From Spirochaetota bacterium (GTDB lineage Bacteria; Spirochaetota; Spirochaetia; Treponematales; Breznakiellaceae), in NCBI GenBank assembly GCA_023398155.1, contig JAEWSV010000518.1:1-5944 (forward strand): a stretch of 5,944 nucleotides of DNA. The letters are read 5' to 3'. Below the pieces are notes generated by a model. It was given only the letters and a program-made list of their open reading frames with translations, made no database searches and had not been told where the DNA came from. Positions 1-5,944 of this stretch are shown piece after piece (positions within the stretch are counted from its first letter, which is position 1; every line of letters starts with the position of its first letter). A program made the position numbers and the translations under genes.

Positions 1-537
1 CTCAAGCGGTTCGGGATGAAGCTACTCGGCCCCTTGGCGGCGACGGACTACCGGGTGATCATCCGGCCGCATCCCCAAAGCTCCATTTCCGAAAAAGGGA
101 CGCTCGATAGGCTCCAGGCCGAAACGGCGACGCATCCGAACGTAGAGTGGAATTTCGATCGGGAAAACCTCGCCGCCATGGCGGCTTCCGACATCCTCAT
201 CTCCGATTTCTCGGGCATCGTTTTCGACTTCGCCTTCCTCTTCGGCAGGCCCATCGTCTATCCCAAGTTCGCTTTCGATCCCCGGCCCTACGACTCTTCG
301 GACGTCAAGGAAGAACTTTGGACCTTCCGCGCGTTGCGGGAAATAGGAACGGTCTTGGAGGAGAGCGACTTCAGTCGAATCGGCGCCGTGTTGGACGGAA
401 TCCGCGGAGACGCAGTCAAGACTGCCGCAATCGAGCGCGCCCGGTCGGAGGCCTACGTAAATCCCGGTTCCGCCGGGAGGCTCGCGGTGGACGCCATGAT
501 AGAAATCCGTAATCAAATCGTAAAGGGAAGCATATGA
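1..537 (+). CDS. CDP-glycerol glycerophosphotransferase-like (TagF/TagB family) enzyme, C-terminal part
   Basis: The reading frame is open from base 1, so this is the 3' end of a larger gene; the Met at base 16 is only an internal ATG. About 178 codons are visible. They carry the C-terminal hallmarks of the poly(glycerophosphate) glycerophosphotransferase family: an IIRPHP motif (bases about 58-75) and, after a short spacer, SDILISDFSGIVFDFAFLFG followed by RPIVYP (about bases 187-266). This matches the family's 'aDvlItDySSvmfDfa...rPiify' nucleotide-binding region. Family members transfer glycerol-phosphate or a similar polyol-phosphate from a CDP-activated donor to a growing lipid-linked glycan at the inner face of the cytoplasmic membrane. 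The donor cannot be read from this fragment, so ribitol-phosphate or other donors remain possible. The N-terminal half, and any fused glycosyltransferase domain, lies outside the window. The stop overlaps the start of the next gene by four bases, which suggests translational coupling. Confidence 0.82.
   Translation, partial: LKRFGMKLLGPLAATDYRVIIRPHPQSSISEKGTLDRLQAETATHPNVEWNFDRENLAAMAASDILISDFSGIVFDFAFLFGRPIVYPKFAFDPRPYDSSDVKEELWTFRALREIGTVLEESDFSRIGAVLDGIRGDAVKTAAIERARSEAYVNPGSAGRLAVDAMIEIRNQIVKGSI
523..530 (+). promoter_or_regulatory. Ribosome binding site of the wzi-like gene
   Basis: The purine-rich AAGGGAAG lies just before the ATG at 534 (core AGGGA at 524-528, five bases upstream). 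It sits inside the last codons of the preceding gene. With the ATGA stop/start overlap it supports coupled translation and fixes the start of the wzi-like gene. Confidence 0.6.
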
Positions 538-2093
538 AGCGACGCATCCTACTACTCTCGATAGCCGCCTGTATGGCGGCCTCCCTCACCGCGCAGGAAA
601 GCATCCATTCCGACGAAGATCTCCGCTACGATTTCCTCGCCCTGGTCGGCGAAGCCGAGCGGCCCTATCTCAACCACAAAACGCTATCCGACGCCAACTG
701 GAACGGAATGGAGGGCCTGAGGATCTACGGCCCCGAGCTTTATACCTCGTACAACAGCGCGTCCCCCTACGGCATGAACGACGGCGCGCTCTGGCAGGGC
801 AAGGGGCTCAACGCGAGCCTCACCGGCGGAACCCACTACGCGTCAAACGGACTCGAACTTACCTTCAAGCCGCAGCTGACCTACTCGCGGAACCAGGATT
901 TCGCTATCTTGGATTCCGCCTACCCGAGCGAGTACGGCTATATCTGGGGCTATTCGTTCGGAGTAGGAGCGGACGCGCCCCAGCGATTCGGCGACGAGGC
1001 TCTATACGGCTACAGCTGGGGAGACTCGGAAATTCGGTATACGTGGAAAAAAGCGACGATCGGCTTCGGCACCCAGTCGCCCTGGGTTGGACCAGGCCGC
1101 GTCAACTCCATCATGCATTCGAACAACGCCCCTCCCTACCCGAAGGCGGATATCGGGATCAGGAAGACTCCGCTTACGATTTTCGGCAGATATATAGGCG
1201 ACGTCGAAGCACGGCTCTGGGCTGGATATTTAAGCGAATCCGACTATTTCGACGACGACTCGTCCAACGACCACAACCTCATCAGCGCGCTCTCCCTTGC
1301 CTACGCGCCGAGCTTCCTCCCGGGCCTCACGCTAATGGCGAACAGATCGTACCTCGCTCCGTGGAAAGCGGAGAGCGCCGGATCGCTCACGAGCCTCTTC
1401 TTCGTCAACTTCTGGGGAGTTGGAGACGAGGACGCATGGGATCAGCGCGCTGCCGTAGGATTCGACTATCTCTTTCCCGCCGTCGGTTTCGAGGTCTACG
1501 GCGAGGCGGGCATCAACGACTACGCGCGGAGCGTCAGCGGCTACATACGCTATCCCTTCCATACGATGGTCTTTACCGGCGGCCTTCGGAAATCGGTGGC
1601 CCTGCCTAGTTCTTTCGGAGCCCGCGGTGAACTCCTGTTCGAATGGTCCAACCTCGAAGTTTCCCAGAATTTCAGGTTCAGCTACGACGAATCCTTCTAT
1701 ATGCACTACCAGATTGCCCAAGGGTACACCAACGGCGGCCAATGGCTCGGAGCGGGAATCGGCACCGGGGGTAACAGCCAATACCTCGCCTTCAGGGCCT
1801 ACCACGAATCATATTTCGCCGAAGCGTATCTGCACCGATACAACCCCGACAACGACGCGATCTTCCAATCCGCCATCGTGGACGATTCCGTTCCTTCGCG
1901 CAATGAGCTCGACATCAAGGCCGTCCTGGCGGTCGGGACGCGCGTCAATTACAAGGTTAGCCGCTCACTCACCCTGAGCGGCGGGGCCGCGTGGATACAT
2001 ATCCAAAACCCCGAGTACCTCGCGGAAAACAAACCCCACGTCACCAGCGCCAATGGCCTACGGCTTGAGGCCGGATGCGCCTGGCATTTCTGA
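534..2093 (+). CDS. Wzi-family capsule assembly outer-membrane beta-barrel protein
   Basis: A protein of 519 residues. The N-terminus is a signal peptide: basic MKRR, a hydrophobic stretch to about residue 19, and a likely signal peptidase I cut after Ala20 (SLTA/QE). The mature part is rich in Tyr, Trp, Gly and alternating polar/apolar strands, as in outer-membrane barrels. It ends in ...GCAWHF, whose terminal Phe fits the BAM-recognised beta-signal. Family-level hallmarks of Caps_assemb_Wzi are visible: TGGTHYASNGLELTFKPQ near residues 97-114, a TQSPWVGPG segment near 180, and QGYTNGGQWLGAGIGTGGNSQ at 396-416, which matches the 'GyThrGqviGagiGPGsnsq' type motif. E. coli Wzi (about 480 residues) helps attach group 1 capsule to the cell surface. 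The length here is a little above that. The ATG overlaps the previous stop and has a good Shine-Dalgarno. Being beside a glycan flippase and glycan-building enzymes supports a role in anchoring or surface assembly of the exported polymer. The symbol is withheld because orthology to E. coli wzi is unproven. Confidence 0.85.
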   Translation: MKRRILLLSIAACMAASLTAQESIHSDEDLRYDFLALVGEAERPYLNHKTLSDANWNGMEGLRIYGPELYTSYNSASPYGMNDGALWQGKGLNASLTGGTHYASNGLELTFKPQLTYSRNQDFAILDSAYPSEYGYIWGYSFGVGADAPQRFGDEALYGYSWGDSEIRYTWKKATIGFGTQSPWVGPGRVNSIMHSNNAPPYPKADIGIRKTPLTIFGRYIGDVEARLWAGYLSESDYFDDDSSNDHNLISALSLAYAPSFLPGLTLMANRSYLAPWKAESAGSLTSLFFVNFWGVGDEDAWDQRAAVGFDYLFPAVGFEVYGEAGINDYARSVSGYIRYPFHTMVFTGGLRKSVALPSSFGARGELLFEWSNLEVSQNFRFSYDESFYMHYQIAQGYTNGGQWLGAGIGTGGNSQYLAFRAYHESYFAEAYLHRYNPDNDAIFQSAIVDDSVPSRNELDIKAVLAVGTRVNYKVSRSLTLSGGAAWIHIQNPEYLAENKPHVTSANGLRLEAGCAWHF

Positions 2094-2127
2094 TCCGGGA
2101 AGGAAAATCGGACTATCGACACGCGAC

Positions 2128-2133
2128 GAGAGG
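2128..2133 (+). promoter_or_regulatory. Ribosome binding site that selects the TTG start of the ABC flippase gene
   Basis: GAGAGG lies six bases upstream of the in-frame TTG at 2140. The only in-frame ATG further upstream (2053) lies inside the wzi-like gene and would add a 29-residue tail with no transporter character. This site therefore argues for the TTG start. Confidence 0.6.
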
Positions 2134-2139
2134 TATGCG

Positions 2140-3924
2140 TTGAATAAGAGAACTCGCTATTTCCTGAAGGTCTTATCGCTCTTGGATGGAAGGGAGCGAA
2201 AACGCCTGGCGCTCGTAGCCCTCGGCTCGGTCTTCATGGCCTTGATGGAAGTCGTCGGCGTCGGATCGATCATGCCTTTCATGGCGGTAGCGACCCAGCC
2301 GGAGCTCATCCGCACCAACGACATCCTCGCGACGGTGTATCGGACCCTCGGTTTTTCTTCGGATACGGCTTTCCTCATCTTCCTCGGCATCGCCGTACTG
2401 GCGTTCCTCATCATCTCCAACGGTAGCCAGGCCTTCGTCTCTTTCATGAAAGTAAAATTCACGAGCATGCGGCGCCACACCCTCTCGCTCAAGCTCTTCC
2501 ACGGCTACCTTAGCCAGCCGTACCCCTTCTTCCTCAATCGGAATAGCTACGAGCTCGTGAAGAACATCAACACCGAGATCGAGCAGATGATCAACGGCAC
2601 GCTCATGCAAGCCGTCGATCTCCTGTCGCGCGTCATCCAAGTAACCTTGCTTTCGGCGTTCCTGTTCCTCATCAACCCGATAAGCATGATCGGCATCTCG
2701 GCCGCCGTAATCGCCACGTACACGCTTATTTTCAAGTTGACCCGGAAAACCATCAAGCGACTCGGCGACGAGAGGTTCGATCTCAACACCCAGCGTTCCC
2801 GCGCGGTCAGCGAGGCCTTCTGGGGCATCAAGGAAGTCAAGATCACCGGCGTCGAACGCATATTCCTCGATGATTTTACCGGTCCATCAAAACGGCTCGC
2901 GAGGAACGAGTCGAAACACGAAATCATCTCCGATCTGCCGAAATTCGCCCTGGAGACGACCGCGTTTTCCGCAATCATCGTCTTCGTCCTCGCGACCATC
3001 ATCAGCACCGGAAACTTCCAGAGCGTCGCCGCCGTCGTGAGCCTTTACGCGTATGCCGGTTACCGCATGATGCCCGCGGTCCAGGGCATCTTCCGCGCCC
3101 TTACGAAACTGCGCTACGGAGCCGCGACCGCGGAGAGGCTCCTCGTGGAGTTCGAAACGGCCGACGGCTCCGAGCTGCCGAGCGGTGAACGGCGAGAGCG
3201 CCTTCCCTACCGCGAGGAACTGGTCCTCAAGGACATCCGGTTCACGTACCCCGAATGCGACAGTCCGGTCATTCCCGACCTTTCCATGTCGATACCCGCG
3301 AATAGCCTCGTCGGTTTCGCCGGGAAGACCGGCTCGGGAAAAACGACCCTCGTCGACATCATCCTCGGCCTCCTCCGGCCCCAGGACGGCGCGATGGTCG
3401 TCGACGGTATCGAGATTTCGGAGGCGAACCTCGCCTCATGGCAAGCCAACCTCGGATACGTTCCCCAGAACATCTACCTTTCGAACGACTCGATCGCCGC
3501 CAACATCGCCTTCGGCGTCCCGCGCGACAAGATCGACCAAAAGGCGGTCGAAGAGGCCGCGCGGATGGCGCAGATCCACGCCTTCATCACTGAGGAGTTG
3601 CCGGAAAAATACGGTACGTTCATCGGAGAACGCGGCGTCAGGCTTTCCGGGGGGCAACGCCAGCGGATCGGGATCGCCCGCGCGCTCTACCGAAATCCTT
3701 CGGTCCTCGTGCTGGACGAAGCGACGAGCGCCCTCGACATCCATACCGAAGAAGCGGTGATGGAGGCCGTAGATTCGCTCGCCGGAAGCCGCACCATCAT
3801 CCTCATCGCCCACCGGCTTTCTACCCTCATGAAATGCGACGTCATATATTTGCTGGAAAAGGGCGCGATCGCCGATTACGGCGATTACGCTTCGTTACTC
3901 GAGCGTAACCCTTATTTCCGCTAG
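2140..3924 (+). CDS. PglK-type ABC flippase for lipid-linked glycans (fused permease and ATPase)
   Basis: From the TTG at 2140 the protein has 594 residues, close to Campylobacter PglK (about 560). An N-terminal six-helix membrane domain has hydrophobic segments near residues 23-49, 76-98, 160-178, 180-200, 269-290 and 296-317. An ABC ATPase domain follows: Walker A GKTGSGKT at 395-402, Q-loop Gln443 in YVPQNIYLSNDSIAANIAFG, signature LSGGQRQR from 502, Walker B VLVLDEATSALD with Asp526-Glu527, and H-loop His558 in IAHRLS. All catalytic residues are intact. Resemblance to PglK extends beyond the generic ATPase to a VGSIMPFMAVA-like first helix and a YRMMPAVQGI stretch after helix 6 (PglK has YRLMPSANRI). 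PglK flips undecaprenyl-diphosphate-linked oligosaccharide across the inner membrane using ATP, and a homodimer is expected. Neighbouring glycan genes support the same role here, but the glycan is unknown. The longer frame from ATG 2053 overlaps the wzi-like gene by 41 bases and is less likely. MsbA-type lipid A export is a less likely alternative. Confidence 0.85.
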   Translation: MNKRTRYFLKVLSLLDGRERKRLALVALGSVFMALMEVVGVGSIMPFMAVATQPELIRTNDILATVYRTLGFSSDTAFLIFLGIAVLAFLIISNGSQAFVSFMKVKFTSMRRHTLSLKLFHGYLSQPYPFFLNRNSYELVKNINTEIEQMINGTLMQAVDLLSRVIQVTLLSAFLFLINPISMIGISAAVIATYTLIFKLTRKTIKRLGDERFDLNTQRSRAVSEAFWGIKEVKITGVERIFLDDFTGPSKRLARNESKHEIISDLPKFALETTAFSAIIVFVLATIISTGNFQSVAAVVSLYAYAGYRMMPAVQGIFRALTKLRYGAATAERLLVEFETADGSELPSGERRERLPYREELVLKDIRFTYPECDSPVIPDLSMSIPANSLVGFAGKTGSGKTTLVDIILGLLRPQDGAMVVDGIEISEANLASWQANLGYVPQNIYLSNDSIAANIAFGVPRDKIDQKAVEEAARMAQIHAFITEELPEKYGTFIGERGVRLSGGQRQRIGIARALYRNPSVLVLDEATSALDIHTEEAVMEAVDSLAGSRTIILIAHRLSTLMKCDVIYLLEKGAIADYGDYASLLERNPYFR

Positions 3925-3941
3925 GAATCGAACCACTTATT

Positions 3942-5081
3942 ATGAATGACAAGATCATCCTCATCACCAAAGAGATACTCCGTTGCGACTACCTCCCCGT
4001 TTACGGTAACCGGTATTGGAAGACGCCCAATATTGACGCCATCGCGGCGCGCGGGACGGTATTCAGGAACCACTTCACGAACGCGCCTTCCACCGCGATG
4101 GCCGTGACCTGCATGTTCTCCGGTTTGGAAGCCCACGAGCTCAAACGGCGATACTATACGGAAGTAGAATCATTCGATCAGGCTCCGACGGTCTTCACCC
4201 TGCTCGCGGATCGGGGCTTCGCCTGTCATGTCATGTGGACTAAGGGGGACCACAAGGCCACCTTTCCGTACTCGAAGTGCTACGGAGAAAAGACGATCTT
4301 CCACAAACTGGACCACGCGCCTGACGATTTCATAAAAGAAATGGAAACCATTTCCGACGACAGGTTTTTCCTTTGGATACATCTACCGACCGTATTAGGC
4401 GATAGGGAGTCTTTGGGCGGTGATATCGACGTCCTCGACGATTTCGTCGGGACCGCCGCGGCGAGATTCCCCGATGCCGACTTATATATCTCCGCCGACC
4501 ACGGGCACATGAATTTGGACAAGGGTATTCCGGTTTACGGGTTCCACGTATACGACGGCGCCATCCGTGTACCTTTCATCGCGCCCAGGATCGAGGGACG
4601 CGAAGAAGTGACGTTTCCCACGAGCCATCGGCAGTTCAAGGATATCCTTTTCGGGGAAGCGCTTCTCGAGCCGCGCTTCGTCTATTCGGATACGCAGTAT
4701 TACCTTCAAGCCCAAAGAAAGATCGCCGTTATCCGGGGTCGCCATAAATATATCTACAACAAGTTTCCGCAAACGGAAGAGCTCTATGATTACGTATGGG
4801 ATCCCTCCGAGGATGTGAACCTCATTCCTTATATCCAGGGGAAGAAGATCGTCGAGCCCCATCGCGAACGCGTCTACGATATGACGAACATATATTTCTA
4901 TCCTTATCGGGAACAGGCCGCGCTTGCCTTGGAAGAACTCAGGAATGAACGGATCAAGGTCTGGAGAGAAGGTTCGACCTTCCATGAACTGACCCGTCGC
5001 CTGAATGCGTTCCTGAAGCTGATCGCGTATGTACTAAAGTTCCGCTTCAAGAACGGTATCGTGTACGTGAGGAAGACCTGA
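3942..5081 (+). CDS. Soluble alkaline phosphatase/sulfatase-superfamily enzyme with Thr nucleophile (phosphotransferase- or hydrolase-like)
   Basis: A protein of 379 residues with the sulfatase fold pattern. The first strand, KIILITKEILRCDYLPVYG (4-22), resembles pEtN transferases (VLVIGETARADHF), with Glu11 at the metal-ligand position. TPNIDAIAARGTVFRNHFTN (28-47) is typical of sulfatases. STAMAVTCMFSG (50-61) aligns with the MCR/EptA nucleophile motif (STAYSVPCMFS), making Thr51 the probable nucleophile. ADHGH places metal ligands at Asp186 and His187, and His202 (GFHVYDGAIRVPFI) is a further candidate. Residues 265-294 (RGRHKYIYN, then EELYDYVWDPSEDVNL) match the C-terminal region of sulfatases. 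There is no CxPSR/CxAxR formylglycine motif, so true sulfatase activity is unlikely. There is no signal peptide or N-terminal membrane domain, unlike EptA, MCR and LtaS, so a cytoplasmic location is inferred. The C-terminus (about 345-379) is basic with apolar stretches and might contact the membrane. A plausible role is transfer or removal of a phosphate-linked substituent on a glycan intermediate. The substrate is unknown. The ATG has only a weak, distant Shine-Dalgarno. Confidence 0.75.
   Translation: MNDKIILITKEILRCDYLPVYGNRYWKTPNIDAIAARGTVFRNHFTNAPSTAMAVTCMFSGLEAHELKRRYYTEVESFDQAPTVFTLLADRGFACHVMWTKGDHKATFPYSKCYGEKTIFHKLDHAPDDFIKEMETISDDRFFLWIHLPTVLGDRESLGGDIDVLDDFVGTAAARFPDADLYISADHGHMNLDKGIPVYGFHVYDGAIRVPFIAPRIEGREEVTFPTSHRQFKDILFGEALLEPRFVYSDTQYYLQAQRKIAVIRGRHKYIYNKFPQTEELYDYVWDPSEDVNLIPYIQGKKIVEPHRERVYDMTNIYFYPYREQAALALEELRNERIKVWREGSTFHELTRRLNAFLKLIAYVLKFRFKNGIVYVRKT
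5069..5075 (+). promoter_or_regulatory. Ribosome binding site that fixes the GTG start of the rgpF-like gene
   Basis: GAGGAAG lies seven bases before GTG 5083 and inside the last codons of the preceding gene. The frame has a stop at 5068-5070, and the GTG is the first usable start after it. The next in-frame ATG (5200) would cut into the conserved domain. Confidence 0.65.
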
Positions 5082-5082
5082 C

Positions 5083-5944
5083 GTGCGGGAAGGGAGACCC
5101 CTATCGGCTTCGTCGGCTTTCGGGAATCAAAAAATACGGCGCGCGGCGGTCATAGCCCATTTCGATCCCGATGACCGCATAGACGCGTACGTAGTATTCA
5201 TGGTTTCCTGCCTTAAGCGTATCGCGGACCATGTGGTATTCGTGACCACTGCGCAGCCGACGAACGGGGAGCTCGATCGGATCAGAGGCAGCGTCGATGG
5301 AATCGTCGTCCGCGAGAACATCGGCTATGATTTTATGAGTTGGAAGATCGGCTTGGCGTGTCTTCAGCTTGACCATTTCGACGAACTTATCCTTTGCAAC
5401 GACAGCGTCTACGGGCCCTTGTGGCCTTTCGAGACAGCGTTCGAACGGATGGCCGGCCGGAAATGCGATTTTTGGGGATTGACTGCGAATAGGTCCGAGG
5501 GATTCCACCTCCAAAGCTACTTCCTCGTCTTCAGGAAGAGACTCCTTTCGAGCGCGGTATTCAAGGAATTCTGGGAGAGCGTCGAGGTCAAGGAATCCAA
5601 ACGCCAGGTCATCAGGAGTTACGAGATCGGTTTGACGGCGCTATTCCGGAAGAAGGGTTTCAAAGCTGCTAGCCTGTTCCGTTTTAACCCGTCTTTTTTA
5701 TTCACAACCCGTATAGATATCCATTTCATCCTAAGCCGGTATTTACAGACCAGCATCATACGCCTTCATAAGAAATTACATCTGAATCCGTCACTTTATT
5801 TCTGGCACGCCTTACTCAAAGAAAAAATCCCGACGCTGAAAATTCAACTCGTCAAATTTAGCCGCTCCGGTAGGCACCCGGCTCCGAGTTACGACGCCAT
5901 CATCCGCGCCGTCAAGGATTCGGGCTCACGTTACGATACTGGGC
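5083..5944 (+). CDS. RgpF-family (rhamnan synthesis protein F) glycosyltransferase-like protein, 3' end missing
   Basis: The frame runs without a stop from GTG 5083 to the window edge, giving 287 visible codons. GTG is chosen for its Shine-Dalgarno and because the frame closes at 5068. Family motifs appear in order: AVIAHFDPDD (22-31; family 'fAHyDpdg'), RENIGYDF plus SWKIGL (77-90), LILCNDSVYGPLWPFE (about 103-116; family 'lilaNDSvyGPl'), DFWGLT (129-134), QSYFLVFRK (144-152), FWESVE and YEIGLT (180-185), then NPSLYFWHALLKEKIPTLKI, which matches the usual C-terminal 'NPs...W..LI....PflK' stretch. RgpF in streptococci acts in making the rhamnose-glucose polysaccharide. Relatives occur widely in O-antigen and capsule loci and are thought to be cytoplasmic glycosyltransferases. 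The sugar added here cannot be told. Most of the RgpF domain is present, so the gene may end soon after the edge or continue into a fused domain. It follows the previous stop by one base, implying co-translation. Base composition turns AT-richer from about 5680. Confidence 0.85.
   Translation, partial: MREGRPLSASSAFGNQKIRRAAVIAHFDPDDRIDAYVVFMVSCLKRIADHVVFVTTAQPTNGELDRIRGSVDGIVVRENIGYDFMSWKIGLACLQLDHFDELILCNDSVYGPLWPFETAFERMAGRKCDFWGLTANRSEGFHLQSYFLVFRKRLLSSAVFKEFWESVEVKESKRQVIRSYEIGLTALFRKKGFKAASLFRFNPSFLFTTRIDIHFILSRYLQTSIIRLHKKLHLNPSLYFWHALLKEKIPTLKIQLVKFSRSGRHPAPSYDAIIRAVKDSGSRYDTG

Noticed and set aside
22..516. Minus-strand open frame of 164 codons opposite the glycerophosphotransferase-like gene.
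   Set aside because: The plus-strand product has clear family motifs. The minus frame is a by-product of GC-rich codon use.
534..575. Possible lipobox (IAAC, Cys13) in the wzi-like signal peptide.
   Set aside because: The hydrophobic stretch before Cys13 would be very short, and a signal peptidase I site at Ala20 fits better with a beta-barrel protein. Lax spirochaetal lipoboxes leave slight doubt.
2094..2139. Terminator or promoter in the largest gap, between the wzi-like and flippase genes.
   Set aside because: No convincing inverted repeat with a T-run and no clear -35/-10 pair is seen in these 46 bases. It reads as a leader with a ribosome binding site.
4089..4124. Cys57 of the sulfatase-fold protein as a formylglycine-type nucleophile.
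   Set aside because: The Cys is followed by MFSG, not the x-P/A-S-R pattern needed for formylglycine formation. Alignment with pEtN transferases puts Thr51 in the nucleophile position.
4482..4985. Minus-strand open frame of 167 codons opposite the sulfatase-fold gene.
   Set aside because: The plus frame carries the superfamily motifs. The minus product has no recognisable domain.
5101..5514. Minus-strand open frame of 137 codons.
   Set aside because: It is the antisense shadow of the rgpF-like gene, whose plus-strand translation carries clear family motifs. The minus translation shows no recognisable motif.

Overview
The window is a tightly packed, one-direction (+) stretch of a surface-glycan biosynthesis and export locus. 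It holds five coding regions, the first and last cut by the window edges. In order they are: the C-terminal part of a TagF/TagB-type (CDP-glycerol) glycerophosphotransferase-like enzyme; a Wzi-family outer-membrane capsule-assembly beta-barrel; a full-length PglK-type ABC flippase for lipid-linked glycans; a soluble alkaline phosphatase/sulfatase-superfamily enzyme with a phosphoethanolamine-transferase-like Thr nucleophile motif; and an RgpF-family (rhamnan synthesis F) glycosyltransferase-like protein.

Organism: the signal-peptide-bearing Wzi-like barrel ending in Phe implies a diderm (Gram-negative-type) bacterium. The DNA is GC-rich, with many codons ending in G or C. The mix of TagF-like, Wzi-like, PglK-like and RgpF-like genes would fit several phyla. 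A free-living spirochaete is my loose guess, but nothing here proves a lineage.

Layout: 1-537 glycerophosphotransferase-like (5' end missing); 534-2093 wzi-like, overlapping the previous stop by ATGA; a 46-nt gap; 2140-3924 pglK-like, best started at a TTG with a good Shine-Dalgarno; a 17-nt gap; 3942-5081 sulfatase-superfamily gene; a 1-nt gap; 5083 to the window end, rgpF-like, starting at GTG with a strong Shine-Dalgarno and no stop before the edge. No gene gap exceeds 46 nt. I see no terminator, promoter, tRNA, rRNA, insertion sequence or CRISPR array, so the genes are most likely co-transcribed.

How they may work together (inference): the TagF-like and RgpF-like enzymes build a glycan, perhaps phosphodiester-containing, on a lipid carrier at the inner face of the cytoplasmic membrane. 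The soluble sulfatase-fold enzyme may add or remove a phosphate-linked group there. The PglK-like ABC protein flips the lipid-linked product, and the Wzi-like barrel helps anchor or organise the polymer at the outer membrane. The point most worth a second look is the sulfatase-fold protein, which combines a pEtN-transferase-type active site with a sulfatase-type C-terminus and has no membrane domain or signal peptide.
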